From contig CANJUD010000013.1 in assembly GCA_947477885.1 (NCBI GenBank), positions 1 through 64,000 of the forward strand: DNA of 64,000 nucleotides. Reading direction: 5' to 3'. The notes under the pieces are model-generated. The model was not told the DNA's origin, made no database searches, and was given only the letters and a program-made list of their open reading frames with translations. Position numbers and translations under genes: made by a program. The stretch comes from Bacteroidota bacterium (lineage in GTDB: Bacteria > Bacteroidota > Bacteroidia > UKL13-3). The first letter of the stretch is position 1, and every line of letters begins with the position of its first letter. Shown here piece by piece: positions 42,581-52,820 of this stretch.

Positions 42581-45574
42581 ATGGATCAATTTAAAAAACT
42601 AAACAACATAATTGGATGGGTGGCATTTGCCATTTCTCTCGCAGTATACATGCTCACACTTGAGTCCACCGCCAGTTTTTGGGACTGCGGAGAGTTTCTT
42701 TCAGCTGCCGACAAACAACAGGTAGTCCATCCTCCTGGAGCCCCTATGTTCTTGCTGTTAGGAAAGTTTTTCTCGCTTTTTGCTTTAGGTGATCAATCTC
42801 ATGTGGCATATTGCACCAATGTGCTTTCTGCCTTTACAAGTGCCTTGACCGTTTTATTCATTTTTTGGACTATCACCCACTTGGCAAAAAAAATATATAC
42901 TGCTGGCAAACAAGAATTGACGCAAGATAAAACCTATGCAATTATGGCTGCAGGTTTTGTGGGAGCACTCACTTGTACTTTCCTTGACACCTTTTGGTTT
43001 TCTGCTGTGGAAAGTGAGGTGTATGCCGCAAGTTGCTTTTTCTCAGCCATCGCTTTCTGGAGTATTCTTAAGTGGGAGAACTCTATGGACACCGACCCCA
43101 AACACGCAGACAAGTGGTTAGTAATGATAGCTTTCTTAGTGGGTGTTTCAGTAGGTATTCACTTGCTTAACTTATTGGTTATACCTGCTGTCGTGTTCGT
43201 TTATTTCTTCAAAAAATATCATATTGATACCAAGAAATTTATTGTTGCTATCATCGTTGCATTATCTGCAATTATTGTTGTTCAAAATATTATTATACCT
43301 GGTTACCCTTGGCTTATTTTACAAATAGAAATTCTGTTTGTAAATGTATTCCACATGCCGTTCAATATGGGTTATTTTGGTTTCCTTGTATTAATGGCGG
43401 GTATTTTTACTTTCTTACTAATTTATACAAAACGCAAAGGCAAAACAATTTGGAATATGATAACACTTTGTGCTTTATATATTTCAATTGGATATGGTTC
43501 CTATGCTATGCTTGTTATCCGTTCATTGGCCGATGTTCCTTTGGACCATCAAAATGTAGAAGACCCAAACAACCTGCTTTCATATTTAAACAGAGAACAA
43601 TATGGTAATTGGCCGCTGCTTTATGGACAAAATTTTGATGCAAAACCCATTGACGTAGTTAAAGGTCGCAAACTATATGTTCGTAATGAAAAAACTGGTC
43701 GTTATGATGCTACTGGAAATAAGCTCGATTACAAATGGGATCCTAAATCTTGCACTTTATTCCCTCGTATGTGGAACATGGAAGAAAATAAAAAGCAAGG
43801 TTATAGAAGCTGGACAGGTTTAGGTCAGGGCGATAAAGTTAAGTTTAAACATAATTTAGAATTCATGTTCAAGTACCAACTTGGGTTTATGTATTGGCGT
43901 TATTTTATGTGGAATTTTATAGGTCGATCAAATGATAAACAAGCAACCGAGTGGGATCCAATTAATGGAACAGTTTCTACCGGAATAAGTTTCATTGACC
44001 AGATTTGGCAGGGAGACCGCAACGATTTGCCTGACAGTGAGAAGAACAATAAAGGACACAATACTTTTTTCTTCCTGCCGCTTATTCTAGGGATTTTAGG
44101 AATGTATTGGCAATATAAAAGAGACAGCAAAGACTTTTTTGTAATCATGGCTTTATTCCTACTTACAGGTTTGCTCATTGTGGTATATTTAAATACCCCT
44201 CCTTACCAACCCCGGGAAAGAGACTATGCTTTTGTTGGCTCATTCCAATACTTTTGTGTGTGGATCGGATTGGGCGTGTTGGCTATGATAGACTTCCTTT
44301 CTAAACGTATGAATGCTCGAACAGCTACTGGTGTAGCTTTCGGAGTTTGTTTGTTGGCTTCTCCTATATTAATGGCTACCCAAAACTGGGATGACCACGA
44401 TCGCAGCAAACGCACTATGGCTATTTCTTGTGCAATTGATTACTTGGAATCGTGCGATAAAGATGCGGTTTTATTTACAAATGGAGATAACGATACATAT
44501 CCGCTTTGGTATGCACAAAGCGTTGAAGGAATTCGCACAGATGTGAGGGTTATAAACCTTTCTTTGCTTAATACAGATTGGTATATAGATGTGATGAAAC
44601 GCCAAGCATTTGAATCTAAACCTATAACCATGAGCCTTAGACACGAAGTGTATGCGGGTGAAAAAATGAACCAGTGCGAAGTTATACCTACACCGGGTCT
44701 TTCAAGGTTTGGTATTCCCGATACAGGCTTTGCACCCTTAAAAGCAGTAATGGATTTTGTAGGAAGCGACGATTGCCCCAAATTAAACAATGGTGCCGGA
44801 CGCAGCAATGATGGTGGTCCATTTTTTCCTACAAACAAGTTTTTAATAGCTGTGAATAAACAAGAGTTGGTAGCAAATCATATGGTAGATATAAAAGATA
44901 CTTCAATGATGGAGGATTATATATATATGGATTTCAGTGACCACAAATCTTTTAATAAAAGTGAAATTGCGGTGCTTGACTATATAGCAAACAATTTTGG
45001 AAAACGCCCAGTATGCTTTACTACAACATCTGGTGCTAGTGACTTTAAGGCTCTTCAACATTATTTTCAAGTTGATGGCTTGTGTTATAAGTTAGCTCCT
45101 GGCCTTAAGCAAGGTCCAAATTCAGATATGGGGTATATAAATACCGATAAATCGCTGAAGTTAATTAAAACAAAATTTAGGTTTGGTGGTGCTGATATTG
45201 ATAATGTGTATATCGACGAAACTTCGATGCGTCAATGTGTTACCTTAAGGCACTATGTATTTATTACCGTAGCAAATGCACTCTCTTTTGAAAACCGTAA
45301 AAAAGAAGCAGTGGAATTGTTAGATATGGGAATGAAAGTACTTCCCGAAATTAATGTTCCGTTGGAAAGAAGCGGTGTGTCATTGGCAGAAGCCTATTAT
45401 AGAGCAGGCAACAAAGAAAAAGGCTTATTATATATAAACAAAACAAAAGCTTACTACGCCGCTATGCTTGCACATTATGAAAAACTAGGCAATTCTCCAA
45501 ACAATGAAAACGAAAAAGGGCAATACCGTTATTTCATTCAGCAAATTGATACCATTGCCGCCCATAACAGATAA
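42581..45574 (+). CDS. DUF2723 (TMEM260-like) protein O-mannosyltransferase family
   Basis: The 997-residue protein has about ten to thirteen membrane helices in the first 600 residues and a soluble C-terminal half. The N-terminal external loop FWDCGEFLSAADKQQVVHPP with the acidic Asp-Cys-Gly-Glu is the hallmark of DUF2723, whose human relative TMEM260 adds O-mannose. So it likely transfers sugars from a polyprenyl carrier to exported proteins; Bacteroidota glycosylate many secreted proteins. The C-terminus has helical repeats of TPR type (KKEAVELLDMGMKVLP, EAYYRAGNKEKGLLYI). A terminator follows. Confidence 0.88.
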   Translation: MDQFKKLNNIIGWVAFAISLAVYMLTLESTASFWDCGEFLSAADKQQVVHPPGAPMFLLLGKFFSLFALGDQSHVAYCTNVLSAFTSALTVLFIFWTITHLAKKIYTAGKQELTQDKTYAIMAAGFVGALTCTFLDTFWFSAVESEVYAASCFFSAIAFWSILKWENSMDTDPKHADKWLVMIAFLVGVSVGIHLLNLLVIPAVVFVYFFKKYHIDTKKFIVAIIVALSAIIVVQNIIIPGYPWLILQIEILFVNVFHMPFNMGYFGFLVLMAGIFTFLLIYTKRKGKTIWNMITLCALYISIGYGSYAMLVIRSLADVPLDHQNVEDPNNLLSYLNREQYGNWPLLYGQNFDAKPIDVVKGRKLYVRNEKTGRYDATGNKLDYKWDPKSCTLFPRMWNMEENKKQGYRSWTGLGQGDKVKFKHNLEFMFKYQLGFMYWRYFMWNFIGRSNDKQATEWDPINGTVSTGISFIDQIWQGDRNDLPDSEKNNKGHNTFFFLPLILGILGMYWQYKRDSKDFFVIMALFLLTGLLIVVYLNTPPYQPRERDYAFVGSFQYFCVWIGLGVLAMIDFLSKRMNARTATGVAFGVCLLASPILMATQNWDDHDRSKRTMAISCAIDYLESCDKDAVLFTNGDNDTYPLWYAQSVEGIRTDVRVINLSLLNTDWYIDVMKRQAFESKPITMSLRHEVYAGEKMNQCEVIPTPGLSRFGIPDTGFAPLKAVMDFVGSDDCPKLNNGAGRSNDGGPFFPTNKFLIAVNKQELVANHMVDIKDTSMMEDYIYMDFSDHKSFNKSEIAVLDYIANNFGKRPVCFTTTSGASDFKALQHYFQVDGLCYKLAPGLKQGPNSDMGYINTDKSLKLIKTKFRFGGADIDNVYIDETSMRQCVTLRHYVFITVANALSFENRKKEAVELLDMGMKVLPEINVPLERSGVSLAEAYYRAGNKEKGLLYINKTKAYYAAMLAHYEKLGNSPNNENEKGQYRYFIQQIDTIAAHNR

Positions 45575-45593
45575 TATAAAACTTATATAATAT

Positions 45594-45622
45594 AAGGGGA
45601 GGCCAAAAGCTTCCCTTTTTTT
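45594..45622 (+). terminator. Rho-independent terminator after the DUF2723 gene
   Basis: AAGGGGAGGC and GCTTCCCTT form a stem with a CAAAA loop and one G-U pair, followed by a T7 run. It lies 20 bases past the stop and 7 bases before the next GTG start. Confidence 0.75.
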
Positions 45623-45628
45623 ATTAAC

Positions 45629-46798
45629 GTGAAATTCATTACCAAAAATATATTGTTGCTATCGTTGGTAAGTTTATTTACCGATATAAGCAGTGAAATG
45701 TTGTTTCCTGTTTTGCCTGTTTATTTAGAACAAATTGGATTTACGGGCACTGCTATTGGACTTTTAGAGGGCTTTGCCGAAATGCTCGCTTCTTACGGCA
45801 AAGGTTTCTTTGGCTCTTGGAGCGATAAATTGGGCAAAAGAAAACCTTTTGTGTTTACTGGATACGCCCTTTCAGCTTTGTCGAAACTTTTAATGGGTGT
45901 TTCCATATTCGTTCCACTCATCTTTTCTGCCCGATTATTGGACCGCACAGGCAAAGGCATCCGTACTTCAGCTAGAGATGCGATGCTATCGAGTGAAACA
46001 ACCAATAAAAACAAAGGTAAGGTGTTTGGGTTTCACCGAGCAATGGATACGCTAGGTGCAGCAATAGGCCCCATCTGTGCATTGCTGCTTTTACGCGAGG
46101 GGATTGAAATGCAATCTCTCTTTTCCTATGCTTTTATTCCTGCTGCTTTGTCATTATTATATATATTTTTCATAAAAGAAAAAAAAACCGTAAAAAAAGC
46201 AAGTTCTACAATAAACCCCTTCCTCTTTTTTTCTTATTGGAAACAATCCCCAAAGGAATTTAAACAGCTAATGAAGGTTTTGCTGATGTTTGCCTTGTTC
46301 AATTCTTCAGATGTTTTTTTAATTCTCTGGGTAAAACATCTAACAAATTTTCAAACTGCTATTGAAGCATATATTATATATAATTTGGTATATGCTTTGG
46401 CTTCTTTTCCAGCAGGACTCTTAGTGGACAAATGGGGTAATAAAAAGGTTTTGATTGCTGGGTTTTTCTTCTTTATCGTAACATATGTATTTTTACCTTT
46501 TTCAATTGATAGCACTTCTGTATTTGTGTTGTTTGGAATATATGGTTTTTATGCTGCCTGCGTAGAAGGCAATACCAAAGCCTGGGTTACGAATATTTGC
46601 AATAGCGGCGAAGCATCCACTGCTCTTGGTTTTTATGGAGCCGCTTCTGGTTTATTGCAAATAGTTTCGGGGCTTACAGCTGGATTAATTTGGGATATAT
46701 ACACCGGAAAGGTGATGTTCCTTGTTTCAGCAACGGGTGTTGCAGTATGTATGATTATGTTTATGTTTGTACCTTCAAATAAAAAATCACATTCATGA
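45629..46798 (+). CDS. MFS transporter
   Basis: The 389-residue protein has twelve membrane helices in the two-times-six arrangement. The conserved loop 2-3 motif appears as GSWSDKLGKRKP, and the central loop includes DRTGKGIRTSARDAML, a segment characteristic of a Bacteroidota MFS subgroup of unknown substrate. The start is a GTG just after a terminator. The stop overlaps the next ATG by 4 bases (ATGA), coupling it to a small lipoprotein. Exporter versus importer cannot be decided. Confidence 0.88.
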   Translation: MKFITKNILLLSLVSLFTDISSEMLFPVLPVYLEQIGFTGTAIGLLEGFAEMLASYGKGFFGSWSDKLGKRKPFVFTGYALSALSKLLMGVSIFVPLIFSARLLDRTGKGIRTSARDAMLSSETTNKNKGKVFGFHRAMDTLGAAIGPICALLLLREGIEMQSLFSYAFIPAALSLLYIFFIKEKKTVKKASSTINPFLFFSYWKQSPKEFKQLMKVLLMFALFNSSDVFLILWVKHLTNFQTAIEAYIIYNLVYALASFPAGLLVDKWGNKKVLIAGFFFFIVTYVFLPFSIDSTSVFVLFGIYGFYAACVEGNTKAWVTNICNSGEASTALGFYGAASGLLQIVSGLTAGLIWDIYTGKVMFLVSATGVAVCMIMFMFVPSNKKSHS

Positions 46799-47226
46799 AA
46801 TATATATATATAATTTTTTGTTTTTTTCTGTTTTTTGCGGGTTGTAAAACGGCTAAGCTTGATGGGCCAGAAAGGTTTATTGCTTTTGGTTCAGGAGGCG
46901 GAATTACAGGAAAAGTAAACGTGTACCGTGTTTCTTCGTTTGGTAAATTATATAATGACATTGCTGGCAGCTCTTCTTCCGAAGTAAAAACCCACCTAAC
47001 AAATAAAACCTTAAAAAACATTTTTGCTCTAGCCGACTCTTTACAAAAAAGCACAGCCCCTTTTAGTAATCCAGGAAATATATATTATTTTATCTCTTTG
47101 AAAAATAATATTGAAAACCCAGACTATACCTGGGGGCAAATAGCCTTTATAGTCCCAGAACCAATAACTCGGTTATATCATCTGCTAGAAAAAATTCAAA
47201 TTGCTACAAAAACAGCGAAGAATTAA
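46795..47226 (+). CDS. Small lipoprotein coupled to the MFS transporter
   Basis: The 143-residue protein begins MKYIYIIFCFFLFFAGCKTA, a lipoprotein signal with the acylated Cys at residue 17. The mature part contains FIAFGSGGGITGKVNVYRVSS and later YYFISLKNNIENPDYTWG, which looks like a small beta-rich domain. No family was recognised. Its ATG overlaps the transporter stop (ATGA), so the two are co-translated. Confidence 0.75.
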   Translation: MKYIYIIFCFFLFFAGCKTAKLDGPERFIAFGSGGGITGKVNVYRVSSFGKLYNDIAGSSSSEVKTHLTNKTLKNIFALADSLQKSTAPFSNPGNIYYFISLKNNIENPDYTWGQIAFIVPEPITRLYHLLEKIQIATKTAKN

Positions 47227-47276
47227 TTCTTTAAAAAACAATCCACTAATGCTATTGTTATATAAAAAATCACTTA

Positions 47277-47284
47277 TACATTTG
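47277..47284 (+). promoter_or_regulatory. Promoter of sodA (TTG, 19-base spacer, TACATTTG)
   Basis: TACATTTG at 47277-47284 has a TTG triplet at 47255-47257, exactly 19 bases upstream, which is the full Bacteroidota -33/-7 arrangement. The ATG is 26 bases downstream. Confidence 0.7.
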
Positions 47285-47310
47285 CCTCACAATAAAACAA
47301 TATAATAATT

Positions 47311-47919
47311 ATGGCTTTCAAATTACCCGATCTTGCTTATGCCTTCAATGCACTAGAACCTCACATTGACGCACATACCATGGAAATACACCATGACAAG
47401 CATCACAACGCTTATGTTACCAATCTTAATAATGCTATAGCTGGCACCGATGCTGAACATATGAGCATTGAAGATATATGTAAAAATATATCTAAACTAC
47501 CTGCTCCTGTCCGCAACAATGGTGGCGGGCACTATAACCACAGTTTGTTTTGGAGTATTTTAGGGCCTAATGCCGGAGGAAATCCTTCTGGGAAATTAGC
47601 TGATGCTATTAATGCTGCTTTCACTTCTTTCGATAAAATGAAAGAAGAATTTAATAAGGCTGCTACCACACGTTTTGGAAGTGGGTGGGCTTGGCTTTTA
47701 GTTCACGATGGAAAACTTACTATCAGCTCCACTCCAAATCAAGACAATCCTTTAATGGATATTGCCGAAGTAAAAGGCACACCAATTATGGGGCTAGATG
47801 TATGGGAACATGCCTATTATTTGCATTATCAAAACCGTCGCCCCGACTATATAAATGCCTGGTGGAACGTAGTAAATTGGACTGCGGTGGCTGCAAGATA
47901 TGAGGAGGCCACAAAATAA
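47311..47919 (+). CDS. sodA: Superoxide dismutase (Mn type)
   Basis: SOD converts superoxide to oxygen and hydrogen peroxide in the cytosol. The 202-residue protein has all metal ligands: His27 (in EIHHDKHH), His77 (YNHSLFW), Asp163 and His167 ([10 protein letters not shown]). Gln144 in [10 protein letters not shown], with GSGWAWLLV, points to the Mn-using subtype; cambialistic use of Fe is possible. The gene is monocistronic, with its own promoter and a strong terminator. Confidence 0.95.
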   Translation: MAFKLPDLAYAFNALEPHIDAHTMEIHHDKHHNAYVTNLNNAIAGTDAEHMSIEDICKNISKLPAPVRNNGGGHYNHSLFWSILGPNAGGNPSGKLADAINAAFTSFDKMKEEFNKAATTRFGSGWAWLLVHDGKLTISSTPNQDNPLMDIAEVKGTPIMGLDVWEHAYYLHYQNRRPDYINAWWNVVNWTAVAARYEEATK

Positions 47920-47941
47920 AATTTATTACTTAAATAACTAT

Positions 47942-47972
47942 AAAACCCAACTTAATCGTTGGGTTTTTTTTG
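47942..47972 (+). terminator. Rho-independent terminator of sodA
   Basis: AAAACCCAAC and GTTGGGTTTT form a perfect 10-bp stem with a 6-base loop, followed by a run of T. It lies 23 bases after the sodA stop. Confidence 0.85.
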
Positions 47973-48179
47973 TGTAAGAGGATTCGAAAAAACATTTTCT
48001 AACTATTATTGTGATATAACTTTATCAAAGATAAATCCTGACAAACACTATTTGTCTTAGCTATATTTTCGCTTAAGAAAGGGGTTTGATTAGTCTTTAT
48101 TAAAAAAAATAAACTAAACCAAAAAACACTGTTTCTTTTTTAACAATATGTAAAAGGGGCTGGGTAAGAAAAATTAAAA

Positions 48180-48918
48180 GTGGATAAAATAAATTCAACT
48201 TACAAAAACGATGATGGGCTGAATGGTTTAGAAAAAAAGATTGCGTAATTGAGCCCGCTTAAACTTTCTCACGATAAATTTCTTTCTTTGCTTGCCCACG
48301 ATTTGCGAGGCCCGGTGAGTAACATAATACAACTACCTTTATTAATGAATGATCAAACTATGCGCAATAATGATGTTGTGAAAACGCTTCAGGTTTCCGC
48401 TGATAAAACATTGAGTTTGGTAGATGGTTTGTGGGGCTGGGTAAATAGCAAACAAGGAATATAAAAACCTAATATTTCTTCTTTTGTTTTTAAGCAACTC
48501 CTTGATGAAGAGCTTGCACATATAGAATATTTTTCCTCGATAAAAAAATAGATATCATATGCCATTCTTCTGCTCACTTGCTTTTAAATGCAGATAAAAA
48601 TATGATAGGTGCTGTATTGAGAAATTTATTGGGAAATTCCATTAAATACTCTCAAAAAAATAGTGTCGTCGAGATTTTATATAATAGCAACGACCTCATA
48701 ATAAGAATTAAAGACTTTGGAGTGTGTTTTAACGATACCGTAGGCCGCGTTTTACTTACTAAACATATGCCGACCACTACTGGCACAACTGGCGAAATAG
48801 TCACTATTTCGGGGCTTCTATTGTGCAAAGATTTTATAGAATTACACAAAGGAAAATTTGGTTTGAAAGCAAGCCTGCGATAGGAAGCACTTTTTCTTTC
48901 TCGATTCCAAAAACTTAG
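48180..48918 (+). pseudogene. Decayed sensor histidine kinase
   Basis: The region reads as a HisKA/HATPase protein with several lesions. A GTG at 48180 opens VDKINSTYKNDDGLNGLEKK, ends in TAA, and the frame resumes at LSPLKLSHDKFLSLLAHDLR, the H-box (His in AHDLRGP). After ...GWVNSKQGI comes another TAA, then remnants in the same frame and a shift to MIGAVLRNLLGNSIKYS (N-box) and a worn G-box region TGTTGEIVTISGLLLCKDF. A last frameshift restores the normal C-terminus KIWFESKPAIGSTFSFSIPK followed by T and TAG. With two stops and two shifts it cannot make a full kinase. The space 47973-48179 before it holds no gene. Confidence 0.85.
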
Positions 48919-50420
48919 CTGCCTGAAAAAACTGCACTCTCTTTTCTTAATGGCGTTATATATAATTTCCAAATAAATATCATATATATAATCAACAATA
49001 TGGTGTTTAGAATAAGTTTAGGCCACATATCAATTATATAAAAGTACAAAACCAAAAAATCGCTAATATTCGTAATCAATATTGCCGATAAAACTAACAA
49101 CGTAAATCTTAAAACATTATAGGGAACCTTATAGTATTTTTGGCCAACAAAATAGCTAAATAACGACATTGCTAAATAGCTTATTAAAGTGGCCCATGCT
49201 GCTCCAATATATCCCATTTGTGGTATCCAAATAATATTTAGCAATATGGTGAAAAATGCTCCACACAAGGCGATAAGGAGCCCCCAAAAGGTTTTGTCGG
49301 TAACCTTATACCAAATGCTTAAGTTTGTGTGTATACCCATAAATAAATTGGCAAATAGTAAAATAGGGACAATTGTTAATCCCTCCCAAAATTTTTGATC
49401 TAATAGGTGTTTTGCCACATCAATATATAATATTAATAAGGTGATAACTAATACACAAACCAGCACAAACCAATCCATTACCAAAGCATATATTTTAGGG
49501 GCGTTGCTATCGGTTGCCTTTGAAAAGAAAAAAGGTTCAGCTGCAAACTTAAACGCTTGCACAAACACTGTGAGGAAAATACTAATCTTATAACATTGAG
49601 AATATATCCCGTTTTGAACCAGCCCTTCTTGCCCATCTATTAATTTGGGAATAAGAATTCTGTCAAGTGTTTCGCTGGTCATGCCTAGCAATCCGGCTAT
49701 TAATAAAGGCCAAGAAAATCGTATCATTTGCTTCCACAACTGTTTATCAAAACCATATTTAAATCCGAAAATTTGGGGTGACAACAATATAAAACTAAGT
49801 AAACTGGAAAATATATTTGCTAAAAATATATAATCTAAACTATTCTGCGGGTTGTAAAAACTTTTAATCCATTCTAGGGCAAAACCACAAAATTCCCCTT
49901 TAGAAACAGCTGGACAAAACCACAAGAAAAAAAGGTTGAGTAATAAGAATACAAGCATCCCTGCTATTTTTATTACCGCAAATTTGATTGGTTTATTCTG
50001 CTGTCTAAGCCCTGCATATGGTATGGCGGCCAATGTGTCGACCAATAATATAGCTGCTAAGTATAATAAATATTTAGGTTGTGATGCAAACCCGGTAAAT
50101 TCTGCCAAGGTTGGCCACACTGCCCATCCCAAAAGAATCAGCAAAACACTGCTTCCTATTAAAGATATATAAGCTGTTCCAAAAACAGTTTTTGGGTCTT
50201 GTGTTTTATTGGCAAACCTAAAAAATGCCGTCTCGATGCCGTAAGTAAAAAGAATATTAAAAAAAGATATGTATGCATAAAAGTTTCCTTGCACACCGCT
50301 CTCAACTTGGCTCAAAACCGTGGAGTGCAGTTTGGCCAATATCAAAAAGTTAATCAGCCTCGACACATTGGTCAAGCCATAAAGAGCAGTTTGGGAAGCT
50401 AGTTTTTTTACGAAACTCAA
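48915..50420 (-). CDS. Polysaccharide flippase (Wzx/MATE-like)
   Basis: The 501-residue protein has about fourteen membrane helices and begins MSFVKKLASQTALYGLTNVS, typical of oligosaccharide/lipid-II-like flippases of the MOP superfamily. Such proteins move undecaprenyl-linked oligosaccharides to the periplasmic face for capsule, O-antigen or exopolysaccharide. The start is TTG, 29 bases past a TATATTTG box at about 50450-50457. Its stop lies in the end of the decayed kinase (4-base overlap). No polymerase or ligase is nearby. Confidence 0.88.
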   Translation of the reverse strand: MSFVKKLASQTALYGLTNVSRLINFLILAKLHSTVLSQVESGVQGNFYAYISFFNILFTYGIETAFFRFANKTQDPKTVFGTAYISLIGSSVLLILLGWAVWPTLAEFTGFASQPKYLLYLAAILLVDTLAAIPYAGLRQQNKPIKFAVIKIAGMLVFLLLNLFFLWFCPAVSKGEFCGFALEWIKSFYNPQNSLDYIFLANIFSSLLSFILLSPQIFGFKYGFDKQLWKQMIRFSWPLLIAGLLGMTSETLDRILIPKLIDGQEGLVQNGIYSQCYKISIFLTVFVQAFKFAAEPFFFSKATDSNAPKIYALVMDWFVLVCVLVITLLILYIDVAKHLLDQKFWEGLTIVPILLFANLFMGIHTNLSIWYKVTDKTFWGLLIALCGAFFTILLNIIWIPQMGYIGAAWATLISYLAMSLFSYFVGQKYYKVPYNVLRFTLLVLSAILITNISDFLVLYFYIIDMWPKLILNTILLIIYMIFIWKLYITPLRKESAVFSGS

Positions 50421-50460
50421 ATGTGTTTTATTATATTATCACCGGCAAATATAGTCAGAA

Positions 50461-51030
50461 TTATTTGCCCCAGTCTTTTGCAATGGCATCCAGTTCGTCC
50501 CACCATTCTTGTCCATATTTGCGAACGAGGGGTTCTTCTAGAAATTTATATACGGGCACTTTCAACTGTTTACCTAGTTCACACGCAGGCGAGCATACCT
50601 GCCACTCGTGATAACTCAATGCATCCATTTGCTTAAAGTTAGAAACCCTTATAGGATATAGGTGACAGGAAATGGGTTTTGGATAATCAAACTCTTGTTC
50701 TGCATTTGCTTTCTGGATAGCACAAGCTAAATTTAAATTCTCGTCATATACTACAAAAACACATTCTCCTGCCGGTAAACAAGTAGTTACGGTATCGCCA
50801 TCAGTATCAACTTCATAAAAACCCCTGTCAGCAAGTAGTTTTTTTCCTTGTTCAGACATGTAGGGTTTTATATGCATGAGGTGCTCTGTTATTTTTTCTA
50901 TGTCTTCACTAGCAAGCGGTGCTCCTTGGTCTCCTTCAATACAGCAAGCCCCTTTACATTTCTCTATATTACACACAAAGTTTTGTTCGATGATAGCATC
51001 GCTCACAATTGTGTTTCCTATAATAAACAT
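50461..51030 (-). CDS. DUF3109 family Cys-rich protein
   Basis: The protein of 189 residues belongs to DUF3109. It begins MFIIGNTIVSDAIIEQNFVC and continues IEKCKGACCIEGDQGAPL, a cysteine cluster that could bind a Fe-S centre or zinc, with more cysteines in TCLPAGECVFV, LNLACAIQKA and PISCHLYPIR. The function is unknown. An in-frame GTG at 51072 preceded by GGGAGAG could give 14 more residues, but the family starts at MFIIGNTIV. A minus-strand TAATTTTG box lies near 51098-51106. Confidence 0.85.
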   Translation of the reverse strand: MFIIGNTIVSDAIIEQNFVCNIEKCKGACCIEGDQGAPLASEDIEKITEHLMHIKPYMSEQGKKLLADRGFYEVDTDGDTVTTCLPAGECVFVVYDENLNLACAIQKANAEQEFDYPKPISCHLYPIRVSNFKQMDALSYHEWQVCSPACELGKQLKVPVYKFLEEPLVRKYGQEWWDELDAIAKDWGK

Positions 51031-51145
51031 TGGGCTGTAATTTTGTTGCCCTTCATCTTCTGTTTTTTGCACGATTTTCTCTCCCTGTTTAAGTTTGCAA
51101 AATTAACCCACATACAAACAAGAAAAATTATAATATATATTAATT

Positions 51146-51595
51146 ATGAGTATCTCAAATCAAATCAATAGTGACATTAAACAAGCAATGTTGGCCCGCC
51201 AAGAAGCAAGACTACGTGCGTTGCGTGCAATAAAAGCTGCTTTGCTTTTAGCCGCAACCGAAAAAGGGGCAACCGAAGAAGTGAGTGACGAAAAAGCCAC
51301 ACAGATATTACAGAAACTCGTGAAACAACGTAAAGATAGTTTGGAGATTTTTACCCAAAACAATCGGCCAGAGCTTGCCTTAAAAGAACAAGAAGAGCTT
51401 GATGTAATTAGTACCTATCTGCCTGCTCAAATGGACGAAACTGAGCTGCGTTCTGTTTTGGAAAAAATAATCACTGAAGTGGGTGCCACATCTTCTTCCG
51501 ATACTGGAAAAATAATGCCTTTGGCCATGAAACAACTTGCGGGAAAAGCCGATGGTAAAACTATTGGGGCTATGGTGAAACAAATATTAGGCTAA
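51146..51595 (+). CDS. GatB/YqeY domain protein
   Basis: The 149-residue helical protein matches the YqeY family, related to the tRNA-binding tail of GatB in the amidotransferase complex. Features are MLARQEARLRALRAIKAALL, the EVSDEKATQILQKLVKQRKD segment, YLPAQMDETEL and the C-terminal GKADGKTIGAMVKQIL. It probably helps tRNA-related processes; no enzyme activity is established. Its 3' end overlaps the convergent bshA by 9 bases. Confidence 0.9.
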   Translation: MSISNQINSDIKQAMLARQEARLRALRAIKAALLLAATEKGATEEVSDEKATQILQKLVKQRKDSLEIFTQNNRPELALKEQEELDVISTYLPAQMDETELRSVLEKIITEVGATSSSDTGKIMPLAMKQLAGKADGKTIGAMVKQILG

Positions 51596-52723
51596 CTTAG
51601 CAGTACAAAGACTTTCATATATTTCTTCGTACATAGGCAGTACGTTGCCTATTTCAAACTTTTTTGATTGAAGGAATGCTTGCTGTTTAAACTTTTTCAA
51701 CGTTTCCTGATTCGACAATATTTCCAACGACCTGCTCGTCATTGCTGCCGTATCTCCCACGGCACAGGTAAAACCACTAAAGCCATCGAGGTTCATCTCC
51801 CCTATTCCTCCTGCATTGCTCGACACGACTGGAACTTCGCAAGCCATTGCTTCCAATGCCGCTAATCCAAAACTCTCCTGTTCCGATGGCAATAAAAACA
51901 AATCGCTCACCGATAATATCTCATCTATGGCTTCTTGTTTGCCCAAAAAAGAAACACTCTCGCTTAAACCAAGCTCTCTAGTTAACTGCTCAATATTTGC
52001 ACGTTCTGGGCCGTCTCCAATAAGCAAAAGCTTGGCTGGAACTTCTTGGATGATACCTGCAAATATCTTCACAACGTCATCCACTCTTTTTACTTTTCTA
52101 AAATTTGACGTATGCACAACTAAATGCTCTCCATTGGGTGCTATAAGTTTTTTAAAGTGTTCCACTTTTAGTTTGCTAAACTTGCTAAAATCTATAAAAT
52201 TGGGTATAACCTTAATCTCCTTATCTTCAATGTGAAAATGTTTGTAGGTGTCAATTCGCAGACTTTCTGAAACCGCTGTCACCACATCGCTTTGTTTTAT
52301 AGAATAGCTTACTACCGGCTCATACAGAGGGTCTCTGCCCACCAAGGTAATATCGGTACCGTGAAGTGTAGTTACTACTGGAATATAGATCCCTTCGGCG
52401 GCCAAAATCTGTTTGGCGAAAATAGCTGCAGATGCATGAGGTATGGCATAGTGAACATGCAATACATCCAGTTTTTCGTTCTTCACAATATTAACCATTT
52501 GGCTAGCCAAGGACGTTTCATAAGGAGGATAATCAAATAAAGGGTAGGTGCTCACATTCACCTCGTGATAAAACAAGTTGTTGTTAAATATGTCTATCCT
52601 TGCTGGTAAATTGTAGGAAATAAAATGAATTTGATGTCCTCTTGCAGCTAAAGCTTTGCCTAGTTCTGTAGCAACCACGCCACTGCCCCCAAATGTGGGA
52701 AAACATACCATTCCTACTTTCAT
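51587..52723 (-). CDS. bshA: N-acetyl-alpha-D-glucosaminyl L-malate synthase
   Basis: BshA couples UDP-GlcNAc to L-malate, the first step of bacillithiol synthesis, a low-molecular-weight thiol used by Bacteroidota and Firmicutes. The 378-residue GT4 protein has the family N-terminus MKVGMVCFPTFGGSGVVATE, the VTTLHGTDITLVG segment, NFIDFSKF, LLIGDGPERANIEQL, and the donor-binding LLPSEQESFGLAALEAMACE with conserved Glu residues. The other bacillithiol genes (bshB, bshC) are not in this window. Confidence 0.93.
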   Translation of the reverse strand: MKVGMVCFPTFGGSGVVATELGKALAARGHQIHFISYNLPARIDIFNNNLFYHEVNVSTYPLFDYPPYETSLASQMVNIVKNEKLDVLHVHYAIPHASAAIFAKQILAAEGIYIPVVTTLHGTDITLVGRDPLYEPVVSYSIKQSDVVTAVSESLRIDTYKHFHIEDKEIKVIPNFIDFSKFSKLKVEHFKKLIAPNGEHLVVHTSNFRKVKRVDDVVKIFAGIIQEVPAKLLLIGDGPERANIEQLTRELGLSESVSFLGKQEAIDEILSVSDLFLLPSEQESFGLAALEAMACEVPVVSSNAGGIGEMNLDGFSGFTCAVGDTAAMTSRSLEILSNQETLKKFKQQAFLQSKKFEIGNVLPMYEEIYESLCTAKLA

Positions 52724-52820
52724 CTATACATAACAACAGATAGGAGCAGTTTTGTTTTGGCTAAAAGAAAATTTTGCGCAAAATTTGTTAGAAATCTGTT
52801 TTAGAATTTTCCTGAAAAGC

